A stretch of DNA of 64,000 bases from Hemileia vastatrix (Eukaryota; Basidiomycota; Pucciniomycetes; Pucciniales; Zaghouaniaceae). Each line of letters starts with the position of its first letter. Within the stretch, counting starts at the first letter, position 1. The stretch spans positions 15,161,001-15,225,000 of the forward strand of contig JASXTE010000001.1 in the NCBI GenBank assembly GCA_030280995.1, given 5' to 3'. The notes beneath the pieces were generated by a model. The model did not search any database and was not told where the DNA came from. It saw only the letters and a list, made by a program, of their open reading frames with translations. Position numbers and translations under genes: made by a program. This document shows positions 1 through 10,686 of this stretch, in pieces.

Positions 1-581
1 AATGATGAAAATTCCAAAAAGAGGGAGATAAAAGCCTAGATAATCATCATATAAGAATTTCAAAAGCCTTATACTCTAATTATGCAATATGAAAACATGA
101 AATAAATTAAGTAAAATTCAGTAAAAAAGGCTCAACTTCGAAGGCCAAAATCTCAGCAACCACTGAAGCTAATTCCAACCTGTTTGTGGGAAATGAAAGA
201 TAGGACTCAGAAGAACCTTCACATAAAGGACATGAGATTTAAATAAACCTAAACATAATTTGTTATATAAAAACATGAAAGAGAAAAATTGAAATGGGGG
301 AAAAGGCTCAACTTTAAAAGTTAATATCTCAGCAACCACTGAACCAAACTCAAATCTATTTTTTGGTAATGAAATATAGCCTTCATAAGAATTGTCAGTT
401 ACAAGGACATCAGATTCAAATGAACCTAAAACTATTTCTACGTCTGATATTCAAAATTTTACAAAAATTTGAAAAGTGATAATATTAATGACAACATGAG
501 AAGTTGAATAAGTCTGCTGTTATCCAGATATGAGTCCTACATGTATTTAAGTATGAAATATTTATAGAAAAAATGAGATAT
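1..581 (-). mobile_element. Old family-1 DNA transposon fragment (oxygenase-side leader)
   Basis: This stretch matches, on the minus strand, the untranslated part upstream of the oxygenase exon in copies B (about 6240-6775) and I (60180-60690). It includes the paired motif reading GGCTCAAC...CTCAGCAACCACTGA. It is more diverged than A or B. It ends exactly at the AAT (582-584) into which copy A inserted and resumes after copy B at 8414, so it is the older host copy. Its other end lies outside the window. Confidence 0.7.
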
Positions 582-2002
582 AATAGGGGGTGTCAGTTCT
601 GGCAAATCCACACTTAACTTAAGTGCGGATTTCAAACCAAATCAACACTTAAATTTTGCAAAAAAGTCACTTATTTCAAAAATGGGTGTCAGTTCTGACC
701 TCAAATCAGCACTTTTTTCTTGATTTTTTTTTCAAAACCACATGTTGGCCACATCATCCCTTTCTTTCCCATACCATTTTGTACTCTCCAAATGTCCTCT
801 TTGTGTACTTCATTCACTTGGGTTGGTATTTTGGTTTGTTGCATATTCATTTTTTTTGGAATTTACGGTGAAATTTTTTTTTTGGATGGCTCATTGGTTT
901 TCTTTCACCAGCTCAACATGAAATTGCATATTTTCTGAAATCACATATTTTGTCAGTGATTTTTTTTTTCATTCATCCCTCATATCCTTTTCCTATTCTC
1001 CTCCAACATCCCTAAAACAATTTGGTTTCATTCATTTTGTCATCTCATCTCTCCAGGTAAGTCACTTTATTCTTTTTTTTTGATTTTTTGATTACTAATT
1101 ATAATTTTTTTTGTTTTTTTCTGTTTATTTTATTTTTTTTATCTAAATTTTTTTTGTAAGTGGTTATTTTGGATTTCAATGGTATAATTAACCTTTTTTT
1201 TCTCTCCCTCTTTACTTTCTTTTTTAGCTCCATCACCCTACTCTTCATCCCTCCTTGGCATGGTCATTATCCCCGCTTTCCCTTATTTCACTTTTTTTTG
1301 GCTCCATTTCATTGAAACACATACATTGCACATTCTTTATGCATTTCACTTACTCCATATTCAATTTCCCCACAATTCCAACATCAATCTTTCTCACTCT
1401 ATTTTTCCTACTTTTCAATCAAGGTAAGTTTCATCTCCTTTTTTCATACCTATATGATATCTCATTCCTATTATAAAAACTTCATACTTAAATATATGTA
1501 TGACTCTTATATGGATAACAGTGAACTTATAAAACTCCTTTTTATCTCATCTTCATTACCACTTTTCAAGTTTTTGTAAAATTTTGAAAATCAGACTCGG
1601 AATTAGGGTTAGGTTTATTCAAATCTAATGTTATTTTTACTGAAGATTCTCCTGAAGGCTACCTTTCATTTCGCACAAATGGTTTTGAATTTGATTCAGT
1701 GGTTGCTGAGATATTGACCATTAACGTTGAGCCTTTTTATTCCCAATTTAAACTTTTATTTCATTTTTTTATGTAACAAATTAGGGTTAGGTTTATTTAA
1801 ATCACATTTCCTTTAACTGAAGATTCTACTAAAGCATATCTTTTGTTTCCCTTAAACAGGTTTGAATTAGGTTCAGTGGTTGCTGAGATTTTGACCTTTG
1901 AAGTTGAGCCTTTTTTCCAAATTTCACTTGTCTTATTTCACATTTTTATATTGCATATTTAGAGGATAAGGATTCTGAAACTCTTATATGATTATTATCT
2001 AG

Positions 2003-2648
2003 GCATTTCAATTATATAGGCATATATTTGTTGCTCAAGAATATCACTAAAGCTCAAAAAGATGAAGATTTTTGCTTATGGGACACTCCACCTTCCTTTA
2101 ACTCTTTTCTTGCTCTTTGACTCAAAAAGCACTTTAATAAAGCATTTGAAAAAAATCATGAACTTGCAACCAAAGTTAGAATACCGAATTGGTGTGACTC
2201 CAAATGGGAAGATATCAGCCACAAATATATTATATTTTCTAATGTTATTATCACTCATTCTGGATTTCACAATAAAATTCACACCGATACCAATGACACC
2301 AATTTTCTTACTTTTGGTATATTCTCATATATCAAACCAATTACTGGCCAACCAATACCATCTCCAGCTAAAATCAAATGACATGGTTTATATTTTCCAG
2401 ACCACCGGTGCATCATTGATTTTGGTTTGGGAAATGGTATCATCAAAACTATTTGGAATTCTTCTAGGGATAATCATCAAACGACCAAAGCTCCTCCTGG
2501 TTTGGAATCCTGTCAAGATTTAACACATTTTGGTTGCTCATTTCAAATCAGTCATAAGTTGATTCAAAGAATCAATAAGGTAATGAAAGAAGGTAAAGTT
2601 AATTGATTTAAAAAAACTTTATTTAGATCCAAAAAGTATGGGGATTAG
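2003..2648 (+). pseudogene. Tet-like 2OG-Fe(II) oxygenase, broken copy in element A
   Basis: The frame opens after a CTAG acceptor-like site and aligns along its length with the stop-free copy at 37693-38296. It keeps the block S-G-F-H-N...H-T-D, whose HxD would bind Fe(II), then the ITGQPIPSPAKIK segment, DHRCIIDFG, and the distal histidine in DNHQTT. Tet/JBP-family enzymes oxidise 5-methylpyrimidines in DNA; activity here is not shown. There are in-frame stops: a TGA where the intact copy has CGA (Arg) in A-F-R-L-K-K, a TGA in AKIK-stop-HG, and one near the C-terminus (GKVN-stop). The first two also occur in copies B and I. No start codon is visible, so upstream exons are missing or unrecognised. 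Confidence 0.7.
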
Positions 2649-2954
2649 AATTGTCATCGAAAATTTTATATTTTTTTGTAAATTTTTAATAAATATTTTT
2701 TATGTATCAATTTCCTCAACAAAAGTAATGGGCCCACGACCTTGTGTTGTATAAATGGTAATCATGATAACATTTATTTGTTTCATGGGGTTCCTCTAGC
2801 CTATACCTGTGGAAAGTCCCAAACTTTTGTTTCTAGACTTGGTCTGCATTTTGGCTTGAGGGATTGTCATTACTTTAAACTAGGGAAATTGATATATATT
2901 AGATATTTATTTAATAATTTACGTAATTATATTAAATTTAGATGACTTCCACCA

Positions 2955-3170
2955 CTTACTTCAATAAAATTCAGGGGGGGGGTATTGCCAAATTTTCAAA
3001 TCTGACATGTGAAATTGATGACTTAGAAAAATTTTGGTGATATCCACCCCTTGCTTCAATAAAATGCAGGGGAGAGTATTGCCAATTTTTTAAAACAGAT
3101 ATAGAATTTTTTTGACTTGTAAATATTTTGGTGAAAATTTTTGACGAGAATGTGAAAGTAATTGTTTCCA
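2955..3170. repeat. Short tandem repeat between convergent gene ends (copy A)
   Basis: Two degenerate units of about 95-110 bp, built on CTTCAATAAAATTCAGGGG, a CAAATTTTCAAAT block and TTTTGGTGATATCCACCCC. The array sits between the 3' end of the oxygenase and the point where the transposase frame is lost. The same repeat occupies the same place in copies B and I and recurs at 36936-37345 and 32450-32590. Confidence 0.7.
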
Positions 3171-3777
3171 CCTTGAGCAGGTTTCTGGCTCAAAGGAATA
3201 GCAGTACCATCAACAAAACCAATACATCCTGGGAAGCCCTCTGCTTGCATAACCTGAGATGATTCAAGTTGCTCTTCTTTTTTTGGCCAGGTGAGAAGTT
3301 GAGATTACAAGGAGTTGATGGCAGTGATACATTGTTTGGTATAAGTGTTAACTGAACCATACCCTAAACCAAAGACATTTTCTAAACGTTTCAAAGCATC
3401 TCCATTACCATTTGAACCCAAATGACATATGTGATGGCCAATTGAATTGAAGGATGTTGTTGTTCTTTTTGAGAATTATTGTGAAATATGGGATGATCCT
3501 GAATAAGCTCAAGCAATTTAAGGAAACATTCCTGAGAAGTCCTGAACAGCTGTCTAAAACTGGGTGTAGATAGGTTAAGAAGTGTTTGGATGGTGTACTT
3601 GGGGGTATGAAGTACTTGAGGCTTTCTGGGAAGAAGGTAACGTTTCATGGCCATTTTTGATAAAAAGACAAAATCTTCTTCTAGATCAGAATCAGAATCA
3701 GAGTCCAAGAGCAGTTCAAGAGCCATGAAAGTCATTGCTTTATGTAATTTATCACGATTTGAAAGTGAGGAAGGCAT
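3100..3777 (-). pseudogene. Harbinger-like transposase, N-terminal half, broken (copy A)
   Basis: Starts with MPSSLSNRDK and an acidic SDSDSDLEEDF stretch. A helix-rich DNA-binding region follows (HTPKYTIQTLLNL... and FRQLFRTSQECFLKLLELI), then the block ending QAEGFPGCIGFVDGTAIPLSQKPA. GFVDGT carries the first catalytic Asp of the Harbinger DDE nuclease. A frameshift in the QLAIT region separates it from copy B, and a TAA after AINSL is shared with copies B and I. Homology stops about ten residues after LSQKPA where the tandem repeat begins, so the second Asp and the Glu are absent. It cannot encode an active transposase. Confidence 0.75.
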
Positions 3778-4049
3778 AACTCTTATATGATATGATATGA
3801 AGATGTAAGTGATGTACGATGTTTTGAGTTATGAAGTGTTATGCTGCAGAGTGCTGCGTATGAATGGGATGATGCTGACAAATCAGTGAAATTGGACTTG
3901 ATGGTGAAATCAGCACTTTTGGTTGAGAAAGTGCGGATTTGAGTGAAATAAGTGACTTATTTCATTTTGAAATCCACCAGTATTGGGGCTAGTGTGTTTT
4001 GGAAATCCGCACTTATTTAAGTGCGGATTTGCCAGAACTGACACCCCCT

Positions 4050-4182
4050 ATTGCACATTCTTTAAGAATTTCACTTGCTCCATATTCAATTTCCCTCAAA
4101 TTTTATCTTCACTCTTTCTCACTCTATTTTTCCTACCTTTAAATCAAGGTAAGTTTCATCTCTATTTTTTCATGTTTATATT
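4050..4182 (-). other. 133 bp host segment inverted between elements A and B
   Basis: Read on the minus strand, this segment is the missing piece of the old copy that ends at 581 and resumes at 8417: it begins AATATAAACATG and ends GAATGTGCAAT. It now lies in the opposite direction. Its edges are ATT where the outer flanks of A and B read AAT. This is what recombination between two inverted transposon copies produces. Confidence 0.8.
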
Positions 4183-4454
4183 AGGGGGTGTCAGTTCTGG
4201 CAAATCCGCACTTAAATAGGTGCGGATTTCCAAAACACACTAGCCCCAATACTGGTGGATTTCAAAATGAAATAAGTCACTTATTTCACTCAAATCCACA
4301 CTTTCTCAACCAAAAGTGCTGATTTCACCATCAAGTCCCATTTCACTGATTTGTCAGCATCATCCCATTCATACACAGCACTCTTCAGCATAACACTTCA
4401 TAACTCAGAACATCGTACATCACTTACATCTTCATATCATATCATATAAGAGTT

Positions 4455-5110
4455 ATGCCTTCCTCACTTTCAAATCGTGATAAATTACATAAAGCAATGA
4501 CTTTCATGGCTCTTGAACTGCTCTTGGACTCTGATTCTGATTCTGATCTAGAAGAAGATTTTGTCTTTTTATCAAAAATGGCCACGAAACGTTACCTTCT
4601 TCCCAGAAAGCCTCAAGTACTTCATACCCCCAAGTACACCATCCAAACACTTCTTAACCTATCTACACCCAGTTTTAGACAGCTGTTCAGGACTTCTCAG
4701 GAATGTTTCCTTAAATTGCTTGAGCTTATTCAGGATCATCCCATATTTCACAATAATTCTCAAAAAGAACAACAACATCCTTCAATTCAATTGGCCATCA
4801 CACTATGTCGTTTGGGTTCAAATGGTAATGGAGATGCTTTGAAACGTTTAGAAAATGTCTTTGATTTAGGGTATGGTTCAGTTAACACTTATACCAAACA
4901 ATGTATCACTGCCATCAACTCCTTGTAATCTCAACTTCTCACCTGGCCAAAAAAAGAAGAGCAACTTGAATCATCTCAGGTTATGCAAGCAGAGGGCTTC
5001 CCAGGATGTATTGGTTTTGTTGATGGTACTGCTATTCCTTTGAGCCAGAAACCTGCTCAAGGTGGAAACAATTACTTTCACATTCTCGTCAAAAATTTTC
5101 ACCAAAATAT
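4455..5110 (+). pseudogene. Harbinger-like transposase, N-terminal half (copy B)
   Basis: This is the least damaged family-1 transposase fragment. One frame runs 157 residues from MPSSLSNRDK through the acidic serine-aspartate stretch, the LCRLGSNGNGDALKRL helix-turn-helix-like segment and YTKQCITAINSL. A TAA follows, then the same frame continues into SSQVMQAEGFPGCIGFVDGT, the first-Asp motif of Harbinger nucleases, and QKPAQGGNNYFHIL. Homology then gives way to the tandem repeat. The stop after AINSL is present in all three family-1 copies, whereas the family-2 relative at 39543-40226 has Lys there. The catalytic C-terminus is missing. It could still be a DNA-binding fragment, but no evidence supports expression. 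Confidence 0.75.
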
Positions 5111-5149
5111 TTACAAGTCAAAAAAATTCTATATCTGTTTTAAAAAATT

Positions 5150-5290
5150 GGTAATACTCTCCCCTGCATTTTATTGAAGCAAGGGGTGGATATCACCAAA
5201 ATTTTTCTAAGTCATCAATTTCACATGTCAGATTTGAAAATTTGGCAATACCCCCCCCCCCCTGCATTTTATTGAATTAAGTGGTGGAAG
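5150..5290. repeat. Short tandem repeat between convergent gene ends (copy B)
   Basis: Two units of the repeat seen in A (CTGCATTTTATTGAAGCAAGG ... GGCAATACCCCC), including a run of 12 C at about 5250-5261. It separates the truncated transposase frame from the 3' end of the minus-strand oxygenase. Confidence 0.65.
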
Positions 5291-5587
5291 TCATCTAAAT
5301 TTAATATAATTACGTAAATTATTAAATAAATATCTAATATATATCAATTTCCCTAGTTTAATGTAATGACAATCCCTCAAGCCAAAATGCAGACCAAGTC
5401 TAGAAACAAAAGTTTGGGACTTTCCACAGGTATAGGCAAGAGGAACCCCATGAAACAAATAAATGTTATCATGATTACCATTTATACAACACAAGGTTGT
5501 GGGCCCATTACCTTTGTTGAGGAAATTGATACATAAAAAATATTTATTAAAAATTTATGAATAAATATAAAATTTTCGATGACAACT

Positions 5588-6233
5588 CTAATCCCCATAC
5601 TTTTTGGATCTAAATAAAGTTTTTTTAAATCAATTAACTTTACCTTCTTTCATTATCTTATTGATTCTTTGAATCAACTTATGACTGATTTGAAATGAGC
5701 AACCAAAATGTGTTAAATCTTGACAGGATTCCAAACCAGGAGGAGCTTTGGTCGTTTGATGATTATCCCTAGAAGAATTCCAAATAGTTTTGATGATACC
5801 ATTTCCCAAACCAAAATCAATGATGCACCGGTGGTCTGGAAAATATAAACCATGTCATTTGATTTTAGCTGGAGATGGTATTGGTTGGCCAGTAATTGGT
5901 TTGATATATGAGAATATACCAAAAGTAAGAAAATTGGTGTCATTGGTATCGGTGTGAATTTTATTGTGAAATCCAGAATGAGTGATAATAACATTAGAAA
6001 ATATAATATATTTGTGGCTGATATCTTCCCATTTGGAGTCACACCAATTCGGTATTCTAACTTTGGTTGCAAGCTCATGATTTTTTTCAAATGCTTTATT
6101 AAAGTGCTTTTTGAGTCAAAGAGCAAGAAAAGAGTTAAAGGAAGGTGGAGTGTCCCATAAGCAAAAATCTTCATCTTTTTGAGCTTTAGTGATATTCTTG
6201 AGCAACAAATATATGCCTATATAATTGAAATGC
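5588..6233 (-). pseudogene. Tet-like 2OG-Fe(II) oxygenase, broken copy in element B
   Basis: Near-identical to the copy in element A. It opens after a CTAG acceptor (reading H-F-N-Y-I-G-I-Y) and ends in SKKYGD-stop. It keeps the HxD iron-binding pair and the distal His of DNHQTT. It carries the same TGA codons at the L-K-K site and after AKIK as A and I. This shared damage, rather than independent hits, points to a common broken ancestor. Domain call as for the copy at 37693-38296. Confidence 0.7.
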
Positions 6234-7329
6234 CTAGATAATAATCATATAAGAGTTTCAGAATCCTTATCCTCTAAATATGCAATATAAAAATGTGAAA
6301 TAAGACAAGTGAAATTTGGAAAAAAGGCTCAACTTCAAAGGTCAAAATCTCAGCAACCACTGAACCTAATTCAAACCTGTTTAAGGGAAACAAAAGATAT
6401 GCTTTAGTAGAATCTTCAGTTAAAGGAAATGTGATTTAAATAAACCTAACCCTAATTTGTTACATAAAAAAATGAAATAAAAGTTTAAATTGGGAATAAA
6501 AAGGCTCAACGTTAATGGTCAATATCTCAGCAACCACTGAATCAAATTCAAAACCATTTGTGCGAAATGAAAGGTAGCCTTCAGGAGAATCTTCAGTAAA
6601 AATAACATTAGATTTGAATAAACCTAACCCTAATTCCGAGTCTGATTTTCAAAATTTTACAAAAACTTGAAAAGTGGTAATGAAGATGAGATAAAAAGGA
6701 GTTTTATAAGTTCACTGTTATCCATATAAGAGTCATACATATATTTAAGTATGAAGTTTTTATAATAGGAATGAGATATCATATAGGTATGAAAAAAAGG
6801 AGATGAAACTTACCTTGATTGAAAAGTAGGAAAAATAGAGTGAGAAAGATTGATGTTGGAATTGTGGGGAAATTGAATATGGAGTAAGTGAAATGCATAA
6901 AGAATGTGAAATGTATGTGTTTCAATGAAATGGAGCCAAAAAAAAGTGAAATAAGGGAAAGCGGGGATAATGACCATGCCAAGGAGGGATGAAGAGTAGG
7001 GTGATGGAGCTAAAAAAGAAAGTAAAGAGGGAGAGAAAAAAAAGGTTAATTATACCATTGAAATCCAAAATAACCACTTACAAAAAAAATTTAGATAAAA
7101 AAAATAAAATAAACAGAAAAAAACAAAAAAATTATAATTAGTAATCAAAAAATCAAAAAAAAAGAATAAAGTGACTTACCTGGAGAGATGAGATGACAAA
7201 ATGAATGAAACCAAATTGTTTTAGGGATGTTGGAGGAGAATAGGAAAAGGATATGAGGGATGAATGAAAAAAAAATCACTGACAAAATATGTGATTTCAT
7301 GTTGAGCTGGTGAAAGAAAACCAATGAGC

Positions 7330-8102
7330 TGTCACCGGACGACCTACGCATAAGGTCGAGTATGTTCCTGAAAGTGAGATGAGGGATTTAAAACTTTCTT
7401 CGAAACACAGAGGAATGATTTGTGGAAATGGTTCGAAGATTACTCAAAGTAAGAGCTACAGGTTTGAGGTTCGTTCGAGAAGAATTATAAACTAGTTTCA
7501 AAGGTAATAGGAATTCTTAAGATCTCACAAAGGGTTGGAAACTCAATAATCAAATATTTAGGATTTAGAAATGAATATTGAGAAAGTAAAAGAAAGATAC
7601 AATAACAATGATTTTAACTTTAAAGGTTTGCCACTATTAATGTAAATACGATTTTATAATTTAATTCTAAGGAAATATCGAACCAAATACCCAACCCCTT
7701 TTATATCCTTTGTTCCTCCTCGCATTGGCCTCCCTTCCATCGCACCATTCCCATTCCATTGACCATTACTAACATAAACTTAGACCCTCTTCACTAAATA
7801 TCCGTCCATGCTCAATTTACCCCTTTTTAATTAATTAACAAAACTTTAATGAAAACTACTACTGTACTATTTCGTTGAACCTAGCGCTGTGCGTCGCTTA
7901 TTGAAAAGGACTAAGGCACCCTATTGGGAGATTGACTAATTTAGATTTAGAGTTTAGGCTAGCGCAGTTAAATAGTAAGTACACAAAGGAAAATCGCAGT
8001 TGCTATGGAGAATTGCTTTCTGCGCTTCGAGTATAGATTTAGGACTCGATATTATTGATTTAATGAGCTGCTTTCGCCTCGAGTGTCACGTGGCGCGTGA
8101 CA
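7330..8102. mobile_element. Solo LTR inserted in copy B
   Basis: A 773 bp insert starts TGTCACCGG and ends GCGTGACA, so its tips are the inverted repeat TGTCAC/GTGACA with the TG...CA ends of LTR retroelements. It is flanked by a perfect 5 bp duplication TGAGC (7325-7329 and 8103-8107). The undisturbed site is visible in element D near 39408 (CCAATGAGCCATCC). It has no coding capacity and is visibly richer in G+C than the surrounding transposon. Most likely it is a Ty3/gypsy-type LTR left by LTR-LTR recombination. It is unrelated to the LTRs at 14839 and 20440. Confidence 0.85.
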
Positions 8103-8413
8103 TGAGCCATCCAAAAAAAGATTTTCTCCGTAAATTCCAAAAAAAAAATGAATATGCAACAAACCAAAATACCAACCCGAGTGAATGAAGTACACAAAGA
8201 GGACATTTGGAGAGTACAAAATGGTATGGAAAAGAAAGGTATGATGTGGCCAACATGTGGTTTTGAAAAAAAAATCACAAAAAAAGTGCTGATTTGAGGT
8301 CAGAACTGACACCCATTTTTGAAATAAGTGACTTTTTTGCAAAATTTAAGTGCTGATTTGGTTTGAAATCCGCACTTAAGTTAAGTGCAGATTTTCCAGA
8401 ACTGACACCCCCT

Positions 8414-8825
8414 AATATATGTGTTTCAATGATATGGAACTGAAAAAAGAGTGAAATAGGGGAAAGGGGGAATGATGACCAAGCCAAGGAGGGATGAAGA
8501 GTAGGATGATGGAGCTAAAAAAAGAAAGAAAGAGGGAGAGAAGAAAAAAGTTTAATTTTACCTTTGAAATCTAAAAATAAACACTTACTAAAAAAAATTA
8601 GATATAAAAATCAAAATAATCAAAAAAAAATTAATTAGCAAATATATAAGTAAAAATGAAAAAATGACATGCCTGGAGAGTTGAGTTGAGAAAACAATTG
8701 ATTTAAAATTATTTGTGGGATGAAAGAGGAGAGGAGGAAATGGTTATGGGTGATTAAAGAAAAAAAGAATGACTGAAAAATTATGCAATTGCAGGAAGTA
8801 TGTGATTTCATGTTGAGTTGATGAA
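8414..8825 (-). mobile_element. Old family-1 copy, continuation of 1-581
   Basis: Resumes the older host copy exactly where copy B inserted: ATATGTGTTTCAATGATATGG matches the leader at 6910-6935 in B. It runs through both intron-like signals and breaks off at about 8825, where B would continue toward its left terminus. Instead it is joined to a minus-strand transposase fragment, so this old copy is itself rearranged. Confidence 0.65.
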
Positions 8826-8879
8826 GGAAAACAAAGAGACTTGAAAAAAAGAGACTATAACAGAAAATTCAAAATCAAA

Positions 8880-9172
8880 GTCAATATTCAAATAAGGATA
8901 TCCCATTCTAATGAAACATTCTTGAGAAATCCTGTAAAACTGTCTAAATCTGGGTACAGATAGGTTAAGAAGTGTTTTAATGGTGTACTTGGGGGTATGA
9001 AGTACTTGAGGCTTTCTTAGAATAAGGCAATGCTTCCTGGCCATTTTTGATAAAAAAAGAAAATCTTCTGTAAGATCAGAATCAGAATCACAATCAGAGT
9101 CCAAGAGGAGTCAGGTGCTATGAAAGTCATTGCTTGATGTAGCTTATCATGATTTGAGAGTGAGGAAGGCAT
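8880..9172 (-). pseudogene. Harbinger-like transposase N-terminal relic
   Basis: Minus-strand remnant starting MPSSL at 9172, with the serine-aspartate stretch, FLSKM, RKPQVLHTPKYTIKTLLNLS and FRQFYRISQECF. It has frameshifts near the acidic stretch and ends at about 8880 without reaching the GFVDGT motif. A decayed right terminus follows upstream, ending TGAAAACCCCT at 9475, with AAT (9476-9478) next to it. Confidence 0.65.
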
Positions 9173-9768
9173 GATTCTTATATGGTATAAAAATGTAAAT
9201 GATGTACAATGTTTTGAGTTATAAATTATTATGCTGAAGAGTACTGTGTATGAATGGTATGATGCTGAAAAATCAGTGAAATGGAAAATTATGGTGAAAT
9301 TAGAAATTTTGGTTGATAAAGTGCCAATTTGGGTGCAATAAGTGACTTATTTCATTTTTAAATCCACCAGTGTTGGGGCTAGTGTTTTTCAGAAATCTGC
9401 ACTTATTTAAGTGCATATTTGGTCAAATTTAAGTTTGGATTTGTAAGTGAGGACTTCCCAGAACTGAAAACCCCTAATATTAATTCAGGAGTTGGTGATG
9501 AGTTAGGGTATAGGCACAGCTTTAAATCTTTAGTTGCTTCTAGATATTTCAGAAAGTGAGTGAGTGCCTTCCGATGGTGATCTAAAGGCTTAGATGAGAA
9601 GAATGTCAGGAAATTTACTGAAAAATATATATCTGGGCATGTAGCTATTGCAATATAGTTGAGACTTCCAATAATTGAGAGGTACTCAGTTTATTTGATG
9701 CCCACATCATTTGTTTTTGCTGAATCCAGTTTAAGATCTGAAGTCAAAGACATTTTAGTCCTCAATCT

Positions 9769-10674
9769 TCACAGATTTTTGTCCTGTAAAACCTTTCCAA
9801 TTAATCTGTGACAGTCAAATTCAAAACCTCTTCCAACCCTCTTAACCCCTGTTCCTATTATTCCATCCAAATGCTCTGTCCATCTCACTTCTAGCCCCCC
9901 ATCAAGCCCTCTTACCAAATCCAGTAACACCTCCTCACTTCTGCCTGTCACCACCCCATCATCCACATGTAAACACACCACACCAGTTTATTTTTCACTT
10001 CTTAGAACATATAAGCTTGTGTCATATTGAATTGAAATAAAGACCAAGGACTTAAGTTTGTCAGCAATATGTAACCACCAATACCTGGAAGACTGTTTTG
10101 TGAAATAAAGAGCCTTATTTATTTTTAAAACATTATCTGGCTTAGTTAATCTCATCCCAGGTGGCTCTTCAATCCATAGGTTTTCAGCTACACCACTGTG
10201 TAAATGGGCAGAAGTGACATTGAAGGACCAAACTTTCCACCCATAAATAGCAGCTAGCATAAGAAGAATTCTCTGAAATGCAAAGGTAGCCATTGGTGTG
10301 AATGTATCTTTATAGTCTAAACTAAACATTTGTCTAAATCCTTTTGCAACAAAAGAAGCCATGTATTTTAAATGAGCTCCAGAAGGAGAGTTTTTTAAAG
10401 AGAAAACCCATTTACCATTTAGTGAAGTAACATCTGGGGTTGTAGGTACTTCAGACCAAACATTTAAATGGGAAATATTGTTCATTTCATTATTAAATTC
10501 TTCCTGAAATTCAGAAGCCTCTTTGCATTTCATAGCCTGTGTGAAGCTAGTAGGAATGGGTATAGGGGAGTGAGCCGTTGCACAATGCATAAATTCAATA
10601 GCCTCATCTTGACTGTCAATCATTTCTTCATCTGTGAATTCCACAAAAGAAAATAAGTTGAGAATATATTCCAA
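9769..10674 (-). pseudogene. Copia reverse transcriptase relic
   Basis: The first frame (10674-9988, 228 residues) shows the copia RT order: FQEEFNNEMNNISHLNVW near residue 55, LNGKWVFSLKNSPSGAHLKYMASFVAKGFRQ split over about residues 84-114, then DYKDTFTPMA, the ILLMLAAIYGWKVWSFNVTSAHLHSG stretch and ENLWIEEPPG. The second frame (9981-9769) starts near the catalytic pair in CLHVDDGVV. The two frames abut and differ in phase. The RNase H part is not recognisable. The polymerase would synthesise cDNA in virus-like particles if intact; it is not. Confidence 0.8.
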
Positions 10675-10686
10675 AGAGCTCTTTGA

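Larger units (their letters stand above)
585..4049 (+). mobile_element. PIF/Harbinger-like TIR transposon, copy A (family 1)
   Basis: The element is bounded by inverted termini AGGGGGTGTCAGTTCTGG and its complement. Layout: left terminus, long leader with intron-like signals (CAG|GTAAGT near 1058; CAAG|GTAAGT near 1424), Tet-like oxygenase exon (+), short tandem repeat, N-terminal half of a Harbinger-like transposase (-), right terminus. Both ends carry palindromic copies of AATCCGCACTTAA. The left flank is AAT (582-584) but the right flank is ATT (4050-4052). The mismatch is explained by a later inversion shared with copy B. Both genes are broken, so the copy is non-autonomous. Confidence 0.85.
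4183..8413 (-). mobile_element. PIF/Harbinger-like TIR transposon, copy B (family 1)
   Basis: Same family as A in the opposite orientation. In plus-strand order it has the transposase-side terminus, transposase half (+), tandem repeat, oxygenase (-), leader and oxygenase-side terminus. Inner flank ATT (4180-4182), outer flank AAT (8414-8416). Length 4231 bp, of which 773 bp plus a 5 bp duplication is a later solo LTR at 7330-8102; without it the copy is close to A in size. A and B are very similar over several hundred bases, so they form a large inverted repeat around a 133 bp spacer. Confidence 0.85.

Noticed and set aside
656..1476. Hydrophobic frames in the transposon leader (for example those with HIIPFFPIPFCTLQMSSLC) that could pass for membrane or secreted proteins
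   Set aside because: They arise from T-rich leader with intron-like signals, recur with frameshifts in all copies, and lack codon-level conservation.
2076..2282. Antisense frame over the oxygenase exon
   Set aside because: Shadow of the same exon; its persistence in copies just reflects nucleotide similarity.
2062..2523. 153-residue frame MKIFAYGTLHLPLTLF... with an apparent signal peptide
   Set aside because: It is the out-of-phase reading of the oxygenase exon, whose other frame carries the HxD and DHRCIIDFG motifs; the secreted look is an artefact.
585..4049. Assignment of the elements to KDZ transposons because of the Tet-like cargo
   Set aside because: The visible transposase has the GFVDGT Harbinger motif and a 3 bp duplication, not features of the KDZ group.
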